Positions 1 to 9,201 of a DNA stretch of 35,839 nt are shown here, in pieces. A program made the position numbers and the translations under genes. Positions within the stretch are counted from its first letter, which is position 1. Each line of letters begins with the position of its first letter. A model generated the notes under the pieces. The model had not been told where the DNA came from. It made no database searches and saw only the letters and a list, made by a program, of their open reading frames with translations. The stretch is taken from contig JAGHVC010000182.1 in assembly GCA_018064505.1 (NCBI GenBank), positions 1 through 35,839 on the forward strand, written 5' to 3'. This DNA is from Candidatus Minthosoma caballi. GTDB lineage: Bacteria > Bacteroidota > Bacteroidia > Bacteroidales > Bacteroidaceae.

Positions 1-87
1 CTGAACTTTTTCTTCAAAAATTTTTATCATTTCTATTTTTTCAGCCAAAAAATGCTATTTATGGCACTATCAAATTGGAAAAAAATG

Positions 88-95
88 TACCTTTG
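88..95 (+). promoter_or_regulatory. Bacteroidetes -7 element (TACCTTTG)
   Basis: TACCTTTG matches the TAnnTTTG -7 consensus of the Bacteroidetes primary sigma factor. Transcription would start near 102, upstream of the ATG at 139 and downstream of the possible ATG at 52. This supports 139 as the start of the first gene. No well-spaced -33 TTG is visible. Confidence 0.6.
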
Positions 96-138
96 TAGCG
101 ATTTAACGATTAGCTTATTTATAGAAAAACTTATTAAC

Positions 139-1401
139 ATGGATTTTAGATTATTCAGAAATGCCTTGCTGGCTATTTCTGTGGCAGTTTTGCCAACAAA
201 GAGCTTAGTGGCTCAGCAAGCCCTATTTTCCGCGCCTCCAGGCAAGGAGATTTACATTCCAAAAGACTTGAGAGAGAATGATTTCAGCAATGCTGAGTCG
301 CAGTGGAGCTACTCCCGAATGGCTTACACTGATGACATTGTGGTGTTTTGGGAAAAGCCTTTTGGCGAAGATCTGAGCAAGGCTCCCAATCTTGAAGGAC
401 AGAACATGAAGGTGGACATGGACAACCTCCTCAATCGTCTGCAATCATTCTACGACTACTTCAAAAACGACCTCAGATTTATCCACTCAGGCTCAAAGGC
501 GGAGAAATACCGTATGATGGTCATGCTCAATTATTCACTTGAGGGAACCGCCTACGGAGGTGATTACGACAACACCATTGGCGCTCTCTGGATTGCGCCT
601 AACCGTGTGCAAGACAAAAAGTTGAATTGTATCGCTCATGAACTTGGCCATTCGTTCCAAAGCCAGATTGGATGTGACGGCACAGGAGAGTCATGGGGCG
701 GTGGAGGCATCTTCGAAATGGCAAGTCAATGGATGCTGTGGCAAGTCAATCCAGAGTGGCCTACTGACGAGAACTACCATTGGAAAGCATTCATAGAGCA
801 TGCCAATCTGAGATTCCTTGACATCGAGAACATTTACCACTCCCCTTACCTGCTGGAATACTGGAGCACAAAGCACGGAGTGACAGTAATAGGCGACCTC
901 TTCAGAGCAGGAAAAAGAGGAGAAGATCCTGCTGCAACATACATGAGAATGTTTGACATCAGCAACGAAGATTTTGCAAAAGAAGCTGTGGATTGCTACT
1001 CGCGACTCATCACTTTCGACTTTCCAAGCAAGCATGAGGCAAATAAGAAGTATGCCAACGAATTTATCAACGATAAAGAGCTTCAGACTTTCGGGGCTAA
1101 TGTAGTGAAGCTTGACACAAAGGGCAAGAGGAAAATTGCTGTCAAGTTTGAAGGAGCAGATGCAAACGATGGATATGCCTATCGACTTGTATCCACAAAC
1201 GGAAATGCAGAAGCTACTTACGGTGAAATCTGCACCAAACAGAAAGGCTCGCTAAAGATGACATTGCCCAATGATGCTGTGAATGCATACCTCGTTGTGA
1301 CAGGTTATCCTAAAGGTGAATACAAGCCCTACACTTTCAATCCATACGAAGGAGAATCAAAACCAGAGCAACAACATATTTATAAATATTCCATCAAATG
1401 A
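139..1401 (+). CDS. Secreted HExxH metalloprotein, DUF6055-like
   Basis: This predicted exported protein is 420 aa. The frame is open from 52, but the promoter at 88-95 and a good signal peptide (hydrophobic stretch ending near SLVAQQ) place the start at 139. Residues 167-171 read HELGH, the HExxH zinc-binding and catalytic motif of many metallopeptidases. The following stretch (GESWGGGGIFEMASQWMLWQ) is Gly/Trp-rich, and its Glu is a candidate third ligand. The layout resembles the DUF6055 family, from memory only. A beta-rich C-terminal part follows from about residue 310. The stop overlaps the start of the GH97 gene (ATGA at 1398-1401), so the two are translationally coupled and probably act on the same extracellular or periplasmic material, perhaps a glycoprotein. 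Peptidase activity is inferred from the motif; the substrate is unknown. Confidence 0.7.
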   Translation: MDFRLFRNALLAISVAVLPTKSLVAQQALFSAPPGKEIYIPKDLRENDFSNAESQWSYSRMAYTDDIVVFWEKPFGEDLSKAPNLEGQNMKVDMDNLLNRLQSFYDYFKNDLRFIHSGSKAEKYRMMVMLNYSLEGTAYGGDYDNTIGALWIAPNRVQDKKLNCIAHELGHSFQSQIGCDGTGESWGGGGIFEMASQWMLWQVNPEWPTDENYHWKAFIEHANLRFLDIENIYHSPYLLEYWSTKHGVTVIGDLFRAGKRGEDPAATYMRMFDISNEDFAKEAVDCYSRLITFDFPSKHEANKKYANEFINDKELQTFGANVVKLDTKGKRKIAVKFEGADANDGYAYRLVSTNGNAEATYGEICTKQKGSLKMTLPNDAVNAYLVVTGYPKGEYKPYTFNPYEGESKPEQQHIYKYSIK

Positions 1402-3407
1402 AAAACATAATTATTCTACTTTCTTTTGTCGCGTTTACTCTATCTGCAAAGGCACAAATTGCCACAAGCGTCACTTCTCCTAACGGAAAACTAAAGATTG
1501 AAGTAAATGCTGACAAACAATTGAAATACAGTGTTATTGATAATGGAAACACACTAATCAAAGAGAGTGTTGCCGATCTTGTCATGACAGGAAAGAAGGA
1601 TGGTAAATTCACCGCTGCCTCAAAGCAAAAACTGGTGAAGGAAACGACAGATGCCCCACTCTACAAGATGGCATCTGTGAGTGATGAATACAACCAAATA
1701 GTATTGAAAAACAGCAACGGAATGAGTGTGGAGCTTCGTGCTTACAACTCGGGAGTGGCATACAGATGGATTACCTCCAATAAGGGTGAATGGACAATAG
1801 ACAACGAGGTGGCTGATTTCAATTTTGCTGACGACTATCCTGCTTACATGGCCTACTCTACCAATGAGAAGAATCCGAAAGCTATGGCTTTTCAAGCCAC
1901 ATATGAGATTGCCCCACTCTCTCAAAGCAAAGACTTAGAAGCGTTTCTTCCTATCACTGTTGACTGTGGCTCAGCTAAGGTCACAATACTTGAAAGCGAT
2001 GTGGAAGCGTACCCTGGCATCTTCGTGAAGGGCAAAGGACAAAGCGCAAAGAGCGAGTTTGCCAAGTACCCTAAGGCTTTTGATTTCTATCCTTGGAGAG
2101 TGCAGAAGTATGTCACTGAGAACGAGCCGTATATAGCCAAAGGAAAAGGCGCAAGGAATTTCCCTTGGAGAGTGATGGTCGTGACTCACGACGACACCGA
2201 AATGCCAACAAACACTCTGGTTTACTCGCTTGCTTCGCCTAACAGAATCGGCAAAGACCTATCGTGGATAAAGCCTGGCAAAGTGGCTTGGGACTGGTGG
2301 AACGACTGGGGAGTGAGCGAGGTAAGTTTCAAGGCAGGAATCAATCAAGACACATACAAATACTACATAGATTTCGCTGCTAAGAATGGCCTTGAATACA
2401 TCATTCTTGACGAAGGATGGTATGACCCAAAGAGTGGCGATATGCTCACAGTGATTAATGACATCAATCTGCCTGCTCTGGTTGAATACGGAAAGAGAAA
2501 GAATGTAGGAATCATCCTCTGGACAGTATTCAATGTGCTAGACTCTCAGCTTGACGAGGCATGCGAAAAATATGCAGCAATGGGCATTAAGGGATTCAAG
2601 GTGGACTTCCTCGACCGCTTCGACCAAGAAGGCGTAGAGATGATTTACCGCATTGCTGACAGATGTGCAAAGAGCAAGCTAATGCTCGACTATCACGGTA
2701 TTTTCCCACCAGCAGGAATCAACCGCACTTATCCAAATGTCATCAATTTCGAGAGTGTTTTTGGCATGGAAGAGGTGAAATGGACACAGCGTTTCAAAGG
2801 CACGAAGAATGGCAAGCAGGTGGATGAGCCTGAGCAAGACATGCCAAAGTATGATGTCACATTCCCATACATTCGCATGATGGCGGGGTATGTTGACTTC
2901 ACTCCAGGAGGCATGAGAAATGCTACTGCTGCAGACTTCCAGCCAGTGTATAACAACCCAATGACAATGGGCACTCGATGCCATCAGCTTGCTCACTACA
3001 TTGTGCATGATTCACCACTCACAATGCTTGCTGACAATCCTACAATCTACATGAAAGAGAAGGAATGTACAGATTTTATTTGCTCTTTGCCAACTGTATA
3101 TGACGAAATGAGGTGCATCAAGGGCAAGATGGGCGAATACATTGTCATTGCACGCCGACAAGGCAACGACTGGTATGTTGCTGGCGAGACAAGCTGGGAT
3201 GCTCGAGACATTGAGCTAAGCAGCGACTTCCTTCCTGTTGGAACATACGAGATTACAGCATTCATGGATGGCGTAAATGCCGAAAAGAATGCCTCTGACT
3301 ATCAAACCTTTAGCATGACTGCCTACTTAGGCCATGATCCTCGAGAACGCATCACTGTGCATCTTGCTAGTGGTGGCGGCTTTGCAGCAAAGCTTATCAA
3401 GCAGTAA
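1398..3407 (+). CDS. Glycoside hydrolase family 97, retaining-type signature
   Basis: This is a 669-aa exported GH97 enzyme with a signal peptide ending ...SAKAQ (cleavage near residue 20). The N-terminal beta-sandwich begins with SPNGKLKIEV, followed by a (beta/alpha)8 barrel (about 270-560, with WDWWNDWG, LDEGWYD and GFKVDFLDR) and a C-terminal beta domain. GH97 contains inverting alpha-glucosidases (SusB) and retaining enzymes such as the alpha-galactosidase BtGH97b. Asp403 in KVDF and the first Glu of GMEE (458) lie 55 residues apart, as I recall for the nucleophile and acid/base of BtGH97b (415/470). I therefore favour a retaining enzyme, perhaps an alpha-galactosidase, over a SusB alpha-glucosidase. 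It overlaps the upstream metalloprotein gene by 4 bp. The family call is firm and the specificity is inferred. Confidence 0.93.
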   Translation: MKNIIILLSFVAFTLSAKAQIATSVTSPNGKLKIEVNADKQLKYSVIDNGNTLIKESVADLVMTGKKDGKFTAASKQKLVKETTDAPLYKMASVSDEYNQIVLKNSNGMSVELRAYNSGVAYRWITSNKGEWTIDNEVADFNFADDYPAYMAYSTNEKNPKAMAFQATYEIAPLSQSKDLEAFLPITVDCGSAKVTILESDVEAYPGIFVKGKGQSAKSEFAKYPKAFDFYPWRVQKYVTENEPYIAKGKGARNFPWRVMVVTHDDTEMPTNTLVYSLASPNRIGKDLSWIKPGKVAWDWWNDWGVSEVSFKAGINQDTYKYYIDFAAKNGLEYIILDEGWYDPKSGDMLTVINDINLPALVEYGKRKNVGIILWTVFNVLDSQLDEACEKYAAMGIKGFKVDFLDRFDQEGVEMIYRIADRCAKSKLMLDYHGIFPPAGINRTYPNVINFESVFGMEEVKWTQRFKGTKNGKQVDEPEQDMPKYDVTFPYIRMMAGYVDFTPGGMRNATAADFQPVYNNPMTMGTRCHQLAHYIVHDSPLTMLADNPTIYMKEKECTDFICSLPTVYDEMRCIKGKMGEYIVIARRQGNDWYVAGETSWDARDIELSSDFLPVGTYEITAFMDGVNAEKNASDYQTFSMTAYLGHDPRERITVHLASGGGFAAKLIKQ

Positions 3408-3411
3408 AGAG

Positions 3412-3444
3412 AAAAGCGTCGATACAATAATCGGCGCTTTTTTT
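3412..3444 (+). terminator. Intrinsic terminator after GH97 gene
   Basis: AAAAGCG (3412-3418) pairs with CGCTTTT (3435-3441). The stem continues through a T-G wobble and CGAT/ATCG around a 6-nt loop, then a T-run. It ends only about 15 nt before the next gene's start, so that gene depends on read-through or on a promoter I cannot recognise. Confidence 0.8.
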
Positions 3445-3458
3445 CGTTATTGTATAAT

Positions 3459-5840
3459 ATGAGAAAGATATTATACACTACCATATTGTTTTTTTGCTTT
3501 GCCATCGGTGTGAATGCCCAGAGCGTGCTGATAAAAGGCAAGGTGATTGATGACCAGAAATCTCCCCTTGAATTGGCACAAGTGAAGGTGGAAGGCACTG
3601 CACTAGGCACAGTTTGCAACCTAAAGGGCGAATACCGACTCACTTGTGAGAGCAGCGACTCTGTAGTGGTGGTGTTCTCTATGATTGGATACCAAACAAG
3701 AAAACGAGTGCTCAAGAATCCTACCGATTCGGTGACTTTGAATGTGATGCTGCCTAATCTTGGCATTGAGCTCGGCGAGGTGCAAGTGAGTGAAATCAGA
3801 AGGCAAACAAGCACCATGACCGATGTGAACATGAGTGACATGAAGCACATGGGAAATGCAAGCGGAGGAGGAGTGGAGCGACTCATTACGAGCCAAGCTG
3901 GCGTGAGCACACACAATGAACTGAGTTCACAATACAATGTCCGAGGAGGTTCATTCGACGAAAACTCTGTGTATATAAACGGCATAGAGGTGTACCGTCC
4001 TCTCCTTATCCGCAGCGGACAGCAAGAGGGACTGAGCATCATCAACCCTGACATGGTGGAAAGCATCGGTTTCTCTGCTGGAGGATTCGAAGCTAAATAT
4101 GGAGAAAAGATGTCAAGCGTGCTGGATATCAAATACAAGAAAGTGAAAGGATTTGAGGGAAGTGTCTCGGCAAGCATGCTTGGTGCAAGTGCTTACCTAG
4201 GTTTTGGAAACGAGAAATTCTCTATGACACATTCACTTCGCTACAAAACCATGAAGAACTTGCTTGGCACTCTTGACACAAAGGGTGAATATGACCCGAA
4301 AGACTTTGACTATCAGACCTATTGGAGCTGGAGCCCAAACAAGAGGTGGACTATCGATTTGATGGGTGTGATTAGCACAAACGACTATAGTTTCAAGCCA
4401 AGCGACCGTACAACTAAATTTGGAACTGCGGAAGATGTGAAGGAGTTCAAGGTGTATTTTGATGGCAGCGAGGAAGATAAGTTTCACACTTATTTCGGAG
4501 CTTTTTCTGCCACACACAATTTCAACGCTAACAACTCACTCACCTTCAACCTCTCTGCTTTCAAAACAACAGAAAGAGAGACTTACGACTTAAACGGAGA
4601 GTATTGGCTCAATAATGACACTGAGGAAAGTCTTGGCATTGGAACATATCATGAGCATGCACGAAACAGGCTGAACGCCAGTGTGGTAAGTATGGGAATT
4701 GCCGGGCAAAGCAGATTCACATCTCACAACATTCGCTATGGAGCATTGATGAAAATGGAGAAAGTGGATGAGCGCATGAGAGAATGGGAAATGCGAGACT
4801 CTGCAGGGTATTCTCTTCCCCACTCTAACGAGCGACTCGACTTGATATACAACATGGCATCTGTGAACGATGAAAAATCAAAGCATTTCGAGTTCTATCT
4901 GCAAGATACTTGGAGAAAGGAGTTCACTGAGGGTGAGCTCGTGTTGAATTATGGTGCTCGTCTCACTCACTGGGACTGGAACAAAGAAACGCTCTTCTCG
5001 CCTCGAGCTACAGTGGCTTTCACTCCCGCAATCAATGACAACATCACTTACCGATTCTCTACCGGCTTGTATTACCAAACACCGTTCTACAAAGAAATGC
5101 GCGACACCGTTACTGTGAACGGCAATACTGTTGCTATGCTGAACAAGAAAATCAAATCTCAGCGTTCAATTCATTTCTTACTCGGAATGGAGTATAAGTT
5201 CAGAGTGAACCAGCGGCCATTCAAATTCACTGCAGAAGCATACTACAAAGCACTCAGCAACCTTGTGCCATACAATGTTGATAATGTTCGAGTTGTTTAC
5301 TATGGAGGTAACATTGCAAAAGGATATGCTGCAGGGTTAGATATGAAGCTGTATGGTGAATTTGTGCCAGGAACTGACTCATGGGTGAGCTTTGGACTTA
5401 TGAAGACAGAGGAAAAGATAAACGGCAGTGGCTATGTACCTCGCCCTACCGACCAACGACTCAATCTCGGCGTATTCTTCAGCGATTATTTCCCTAACAC
5501 AGACAAATGGAAGGTTACTGTTCAAGGTCATTACGCAGGAGGTTTGCCATTCGGTCCTCCTCACTCAGGGCGCGAGAAACAAGTATTCAGAATGTCATCA
5601 TATCGCCGTGTTGACCTCGGTCTCAGCTACCGATTGCTTAAGAATGAAGACCGCCACATCATGAACGGAGCAGGCATGGCTTTCCGCAACATATGGCTTG
5701 GCGTAGATGCATTCAATATCCTCGGTATCAGCAATGTGAATTCTTATTATTGGGTAACCGACATTACAAACAACCAGTATGCAGTGCCAAATTACCTCAC
5801 AGGAAGGCAAATTAATGCTCGTTTGTTACTTGAATTCTAA
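3459..5840 (+). CDS. TonB-dependent outer-membrane receptor
   Basis: This 793-aa outer-membrane receptor imports a ligand using TonB energy. The frame opens at a TTG (3450), but the ATG at 3459 gives a clean signal peptide ending ...GVNAQ. Next comes a carboxypeptidase-regulatory-like beta-sandwich (VLIKGKVIDDQKSPLELAQV to GYQTRK, about 22-90), then the plug (ITSQAGVSTHNELSSQYNVR and SIGFSAGGFEAKYGEKMSS, about 115-225), then a barrel ending in aromatic LLLEF, the usual outer-membrane insertion signal. It is shorter than typical SusC proteins and has no SusD partner beside it, so it is better called a general receptor than SusC. A terminator separates it from the GH97 gene. The ligand is unknown; the neighbouring glycosidase suggests a sugar, only weakly. 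Confidence 0.93.
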   Translation: MRKILYTTILFFCFAIGVNAQSVLIKGKVIDDQKSPLELAQVKVEGTALGTVCNLKGEYRLTCESSDSVVVVFSMIGYQTRKRVLKNPTDSVTLNVMLPNLGIELGEVQVSEIRRQTSTMTDVNMSDMKHMGNASGGGVERLITSQAGVSTHNELSSQYNVRGGSFDENSVYINGIEVYRPLLIRSGQQEGLSIINPDMVESIGFSAGGFEAKYGEKMSSVLDIKYKKVKGFEGSVSASMLGASAYLGFGNEKFSMTHSLRYKTMKNLLGTLDTKGEYDPKDFDYQTYWSWSPNKRWTIDLMGVISTNDYSFKPSDRTTKFGTAEDVKEFKVYFDGSEEDKFHTYFGAFSATHNFNANNSLTFNLSAFKTTERETYDLNGEYWLNNDTEESLGIGTYHEHARNRLNASVVSMGIAGQSRFTSHNIRYGALMKMEKVDERMREWEMRDSAGYSLPHSNERLDLIYNMASVNDEKSKHFEFYLQDTWRKEFTEGELVLNYGARLTHWDWNKETLFSPRATVAFTPAINDNITYRFSTGLYYQTPFYKEMRDTVTVNGNTVAMLNKKIKSQRSIHFLLGMEYKFRVNQRPFKFTAEAYYKALSNLVPYNVDNVRVVYYGGNIAKGYAAGLDMKLYGEFVPGTDSWVSFGLMKTEEKINGSGYVPRPTDQRLNLGVFFSDYFPNTDKWKVTVQGHYAGGLPFGPPHSGREKQVFRMSSYRRVDLGLSYRLLKNEDRHIMNGAGMAFRNIWLGVDAFNILGISNVNSYYWVTDITNNQYAVPNYLTGRQINARLLLEF

Positions 5841-5858
5841 TATAAAAGTATATCTTTG
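5830..5858 (+). promoter_or_regulatory. panB promoter
   Basis: The -7 element TATCTTTG (5851-5858) is preceded by TTG at 5830-5832 with an 18-nt spacer. The upstream element overlaps the last codons of the receptor gene. Confidence 0.65.
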
Positions 5859-5896
5859 CAGCGATTTCAAATTTTTCGTTTTAATTTTAATTAAAA

Positions 5897-6718
5897 ATGG
5901 CAGGATATTTAGTAGAAGACCAAAGAAAGGTTACGACACATAGACTGATACAAATGAAGGCAGAAGGCAAGAAGATTGCCATGCTGACATCATACGACTA
6001 CACAACAGCCTCTATCACAGACGGCGCAGGAGTGGATGTAATTCTTGTTGGTGACTCCGCAAGTAATGTGATGGCAGGAAACTGGACAACACTCCCTATT
6101 ACTCTCGACCAAATGATTTACCATGCTAAATCTGTTGTCCGTGGAGTGAAACGCGCACTTGTCGTTTGCGACATGCCTTTCGGCACATACCAGGTGAACG
6201 AAACTGAGGCTGTCAGCAATGCTATCCGCATCATGAAGGAAACTCATTGCGACGCTTTGAAGCTTGAAGGCGGAGTGGAAATTCTTCCTGCTGTGAAGAA
6301 AATTCTTGATGCTGGAATCCCTATCTGCGGTCACCTCGGCCTAACTCCACAGGCAATTAACAAGTTTGGCACATACACTGTTCGCGCCAAAGAAGAAGCA
6401 GAAGCACAGAAGCTCATAAGTGATGCACATGCACTCGAAGATGCAGGATGTTTTGCAATTGTGCTTGAGAAAATCCCTGCTAAACTTGCTGCTAGAGTAG
6501 CAAGTGAGCTCACTATTCCTATCATTGGCATTGGTGCTGGCTGTGGCTGTGACGGACAGGTACTTGTTATTGCCGACATGCTTGGCATGACTAAGGGATT
6601 CTCTCCTAAGTTCTTGCGCAGATATGCCGATCTTCACACTATCATGACTGATGCAATTGGCCACTATGTGGAAGATGTGAAGAACTGTGACTTCCCTAAT
6701 GAGAACGAACAGTATTAA
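5897..6718 (+). CDS. panB: 3-methyl-2-oxobutanoate hydroxymethyltransferase
   Basis: PanB transfers a hydroxymethyl group from 5,10-methylenetetrahydrofolate to 2-oxoisovalerate, giving ketopantoate, the first committed step of pantothenate and CoA synthesis in the cytoplasm. At 273 aa it is close to E. coli PanB (264 aa). Visible family signatures are [18 protein letters not shown] (metal-binding Asp53), CDMPFGTY (Asp92), KLEGG (Glu124) and LEKIP (Glu191, the catalytic Glu equivalent of E. coli 181). The ATG follows an A/T-rich leader without a Shine-Dalgarno sequence. It has its own promoter, and no other pan gene is in the window. Confidence 0.97.
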   Translation: MAGYLVEDQRKVTTHRLIQMKAEGKKIAMLTSYDYTTASITDGAGVDVILVGDSASNVMAGNWTTLPITLDQMIYHAKSVVRGVKRALVVCDMPFGTYQVNETEAVSNAIRIMKETHCDALKLEGGVEILPAVKKILDAGIPICGHLGLTPQAINKFGTYTVRAKEEAEAQKLISDAHALEDAGCFAIVLEKIPAKLAARVASELTIPIIGIGAGCGCDGQVLVIADMLGMTKGFSPKFLRRYADLHTIMTDAIGHYVEDVKNCDFPNENEQY

Positions 6719-6745
6719 GTTTTTGGCTTTTTTCGACAATAATTG

Positions 6746-6776
6746 TTGCTGATAACCACTTTTTTCATTATCTTTG
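6746..6776 (+). promoter_or_regulatory. pgk promoter and A-rich leader start
   Basis: TATCTTTG (6769-6776) is preceded by TTG (6746-6748) with a 20-nt spacer, close to the Bacteroidetes consensus. The mRNA would start near 6783, leaving a leader of about 100 nt, A-rich next to the start codon, as in highly translated Bacteroidetes genes. I see no riboswitch-like structure in it. Confidence 0.7.
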
Positions 6777-6884
6777 CAACGATTATGCGACTCATTTATT
6801 GATTATTACATTGTCGCACGAAAGAAATTACACAAACTATCAACGAAACTATTTGTTTAACAACATAAAAAACAATTCACAATT

Positions 6885-8153
6885 ATGACAATTAATGAAT
6901 ACAACTTTGCCGGCAAAAAGGCAATTGTACGCGTAGACTTCAATGTGCCTATCCAGGATGGCAAGATCACAGACATGACTCGTATCAATGGTGCTCTCCC
7001 AACTCTCAAGCTCATCCTTGAGAAGGGCGGTTCACTCATCATCATGTCTCACATGGGCAAGCCAAAGGGCAAAGTTAAGCCAGAGCTTTCACTCTCTCAG
7101 ATTGTTGACGCTGTTTCTACAGCTCTCGGCACTCCTGTTCAGTTCTGCAACGACTGCCAGAAGGCTGACGAGCAGGCTGCAGCTCTCAAGCCAGGTGAAG
7201 TTCTCCTTCTCGAAAACCTCCGCTACTACCCAGAAGAGGAAGGCAAGCCAGTTGGCATCGATAAGGAAGATCCTGCATACGACGAGGCTAAGAAGGCAAT
7301 GAAGGCAAGCCAGAAGGAGTTCGCTAAGAAGCTCGCTTCTTACGCTGACTGCTGGGTAATGGACGCATTTGGTACTGCACACCGCAAGCACGCTTCTACA
7401 GCTGTTATCGCTGACTACTTCGACAAGGAGAATGTAATGCTCGGTCTCCTCATGGAGAAGGAGGTTACTGCTGTTGACAATGTACTCTCTAACATCAAGC
7501 GCCCATTCGTTGCTATCATGGGTGGCTCTAAGGTATCTTCTAAGATCGGCATCATCGAAAACCTCCTCGGCAAGGTTGACAAGCTCATCCTCTGCGGTGG
7601 TATGACTTATACATTCTCTAAGGCTCATGGTGGTGAAATCGGTGACTCTATTGTAGAGCTCGATAAGCTTGATGTTGCTCTTGGCGTTGAGAAGATGGCT
7701 AAGGAAAATGGCGTTGAGCTCGTTCTCGGTGAGGACTCTGTATGCTGCACAGGCTATGACTTCAAGACATTCTCAGTTAAGGAAGGTGCTCAGATCAAGG
7801 TATTCCCTTCTAACGCTATCGAAGCTGGTTGGGACGGTCTCGATGCTGGTCCTATCTCTCGTGAGAAGTTCGCTAAGGCTCTCGAAGGCGCTAAGACTAT
7901 CCTCTGGAACGGTCCTGCTGGATGCTTCGAGTGCGAGGAGTTCACTCCAGGTTCACGCGCTATCGGTGAGGCTGTAGCTAAGGCAACTGCTGAGGGCGCA
8001 TTCTCTCTCATCGGTGGTGGTGACTCTGTTGCTTGTGTAAACAAGTTCGGTCTCGCAGACAAGGTTTCTTACATCTCTACAGGTGGTGGTGCTCTCCTCG
8101 AGGCTATCGAGGGCAAGGTTCTCCCAGGCATCGCAGCTGTTAAGGGCGAATAA
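6885..8153 (+). CDS. pgk: Phosphoglycerate kinase
   Basis: Pgk transfers the acyl phosphate of 1,3-bisphosphoglycerate to ADP in glycolysis, in the cytoplasm. At 422 aa it is slightly longer than most bacterial enzymes because of a charged insertion ([20 protein letters not shown], near residues 112-131). Family motifs are RVDFNVP (16-22), [37 protein letters not shown] and the nucleotide-loop GGGDSV with STGGGALLE near the end. Codon use is strongly biased (CTC, AAG, ATC and GCT preferred), unlike the panB or lipoprotein neighbours, which fits very high expression. It is transcribed alone, from the promoter at 6746-6776 to the terminator at 8214-8259. Confidence 0.98.
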   Translation: MTINEYNFAGKKAIVRVDFNVPIQDGKITDMTRINGALPTLKLILEKGGSLIIMSHMGKPKGKVKPELSLSQIVDAVSTALGTPVQFCNDCQKADEQAAALKPGEVLLLENLRYYPEEEGKPVGIDKEDPAYDEAKKAMKASQKEFAKKLASYADCWVMDAFGTAHRKHASTAVIADYFDKENVMLGLLMEKEVTAVDNVLSNIKRPFVAIMGGSKVSSKIGIIENLLGKVDKLILCGGMTYTFSKAHGGEIGDSIVELDKLDVALGVEKMAKENGVELVLGEDSVCCTGYDFKTFSVKEGAQIKVFPSNAIEAGWDGLDAGPISREKFAKALEGAKTILWNGPAGCFECEEFTPGSRAIGEAVAKATAEGAFSLIGGGDSVACVNKFGLADKVSYISTGGGALLEAIEGKVLPGIAAVKGE

Positions 8154-8213
8154 TATAAGATATAGAAAAGCTCATATTTCCTCAAGAGCTTTACATTATC
8201 TATCCAGAACTAC

Positions 8214-8259
8214 GGACAACTTGTTTCCGACTTTATGCGAGAAGCAAGTTGTCCTTTTT
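8214..8259 (+). terminator. pgk terminator
   Basis: A perfect 10-bp inverted repeat (GGACAACTTG at 8214-8223, CAAGTTGTCC at 8245-8254) has a 21-nt loop and is followed by TTTTT. A weaker hairpin lies just upstream, AAAGCTC (8167-8173) with GAGCTTT (8186-8192). Confidence 0.85.
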
Positions 8260-8291
8260 AATAAAGCAAATTCTCTTTTCAACAAAAAAGA

Positions 8292-9188
8292 ATGAAGAAG
8301 CTACTATACATATTCTCTCTACTGATTGCAACAGGCTTGTTTGGAGCTTGTAGCCAAACAAACAACAACACAAATGAAGAAGACTCAACTGCTATCCGTT
8401 TAGGATTATTACCTACAATGGATTGCTTGCCTTTCTATTATGCTGACTCTTTAGGCATGTTCGATTCACTTGGCGTAAACATACGACTTATCACTTTTGA
8501 TGCTGCAATGGATGCAGACACTGCATTTATGAATGGTGACATTGATGGCATCGTGAGCGACCTCGTGAAGACTTGTCTATGGAGAACAAAGGGTGACTCT
8601 GTCTTCATGGCAATGGGAGCAGACATGAATATGTGGCTTATCACAGCCAAAAGCGCCAGACTGCTTAAGACTGAAAGCATAAAGGACAGAATCATTGGCA
8701 TAAGCAGGCATTCTGCTGAAGACATGTTTGCCGACAAGATTCTTGAATCTGTAAAGTTACAATCAATAGACCTTAACAAACCACAGATTAATAATCTAAA
8801 GTTGCGCACCCTCATGGTTGACCAGAACCAATATGATGGGGCATTGTTGCCTGAGCCTTTTGCGAGTGAGGCTGTAGCAAGAGGTGCAAAACGGCTTATA
8901 GGAATAAACTCTCTCAACTTACCAACCCTAATGACTGTGCTTTTCAATGACTCTATTGCCAAAGCACGCAAGACAGAAGTTGAGAAGATTGCAAACATAT
9001 ATGACATGGCAGTTGATGCTATCAATGCTGATACAACAAGCATGCTTGATTTTCTACCAAAAAATCACAGTATGTATCTCCCCGACACATTATACACTCC
9101 GCAAAAATACAAGCATTCTGACATGCCAACAGATTCTATGACACAAATTGTCAAGAATTGGCTTAAAGGGCGCGGACTCATTAAATAA
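8292..9188 (+). CDS. Lipoprotein resembling NitT/TauT-type substrate-binding proteins
   Basis: This is a 298-aa predicted lipoprotein. The signal sequence MKKLLYIFSLLIATGLFGAC has its lipidated Cys at residue 20, followed by an Asn/Thr/Glu-rich linker. The mature part (IRLGLLPTMDCLPFYYADSLGMFDSLGVNIRL...) has the alpha/beta pattern of NMT1/THI5-type periplasmic binding proteins, and DGALLPEPFASEAVARGAKRL resembles their second lobe. Such proteins normally deliver nitrate, sulfonates, thiamine precursors or similar ligands to an ABC importer. No permease or ATPase gene is adjacent; a TPR gene follows 13 nt after the stop. The ligand is unknown, and the protein could serve a distant transporter or act as a sensor. 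Confidence 0.75.
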   Translation: MKKLLYIFSLLIATGLFGACSQTNNNTNEEDSTAIRLGLLPTMDCLPFYYADSLGMFDSLGVNIRLITFDAAMDADTAFMNGDIDGIVSDLVKTCLWRTKGDSVFMAMGADMNMWLITAKSARLLKTESIKDRIIGISRHSAEDMFADKILESVKLQSIDLNKPQINNLKLRTLMVDQNQYDGALLPEPFASEAVARGAKRLIGINSLNLPTLMTVLFNDSIAKARKTEVEKIANIYDMAVDAINADTTSMLDFLPKNHSMYLPDTLYTPQKYKHSDMPTDSMTQIVKNWLKGRGLIK

Positions 9189-9201
9189 AACACATTTCTT
9201 T

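Noticed and set aside
3323-4177. Open frame of 284 codons on the minus strand
   Set aside because: It overlaps the 3' end of the GH97 gene, the terminator and the receptor's plug region, and its translation shows no family features.
3459-5840. SusC of a SusC/SusD pair
   Set aside because: The protein is shorter than typical SusC and no SusD-like lipoprotein gene follows; the next gene is panB.
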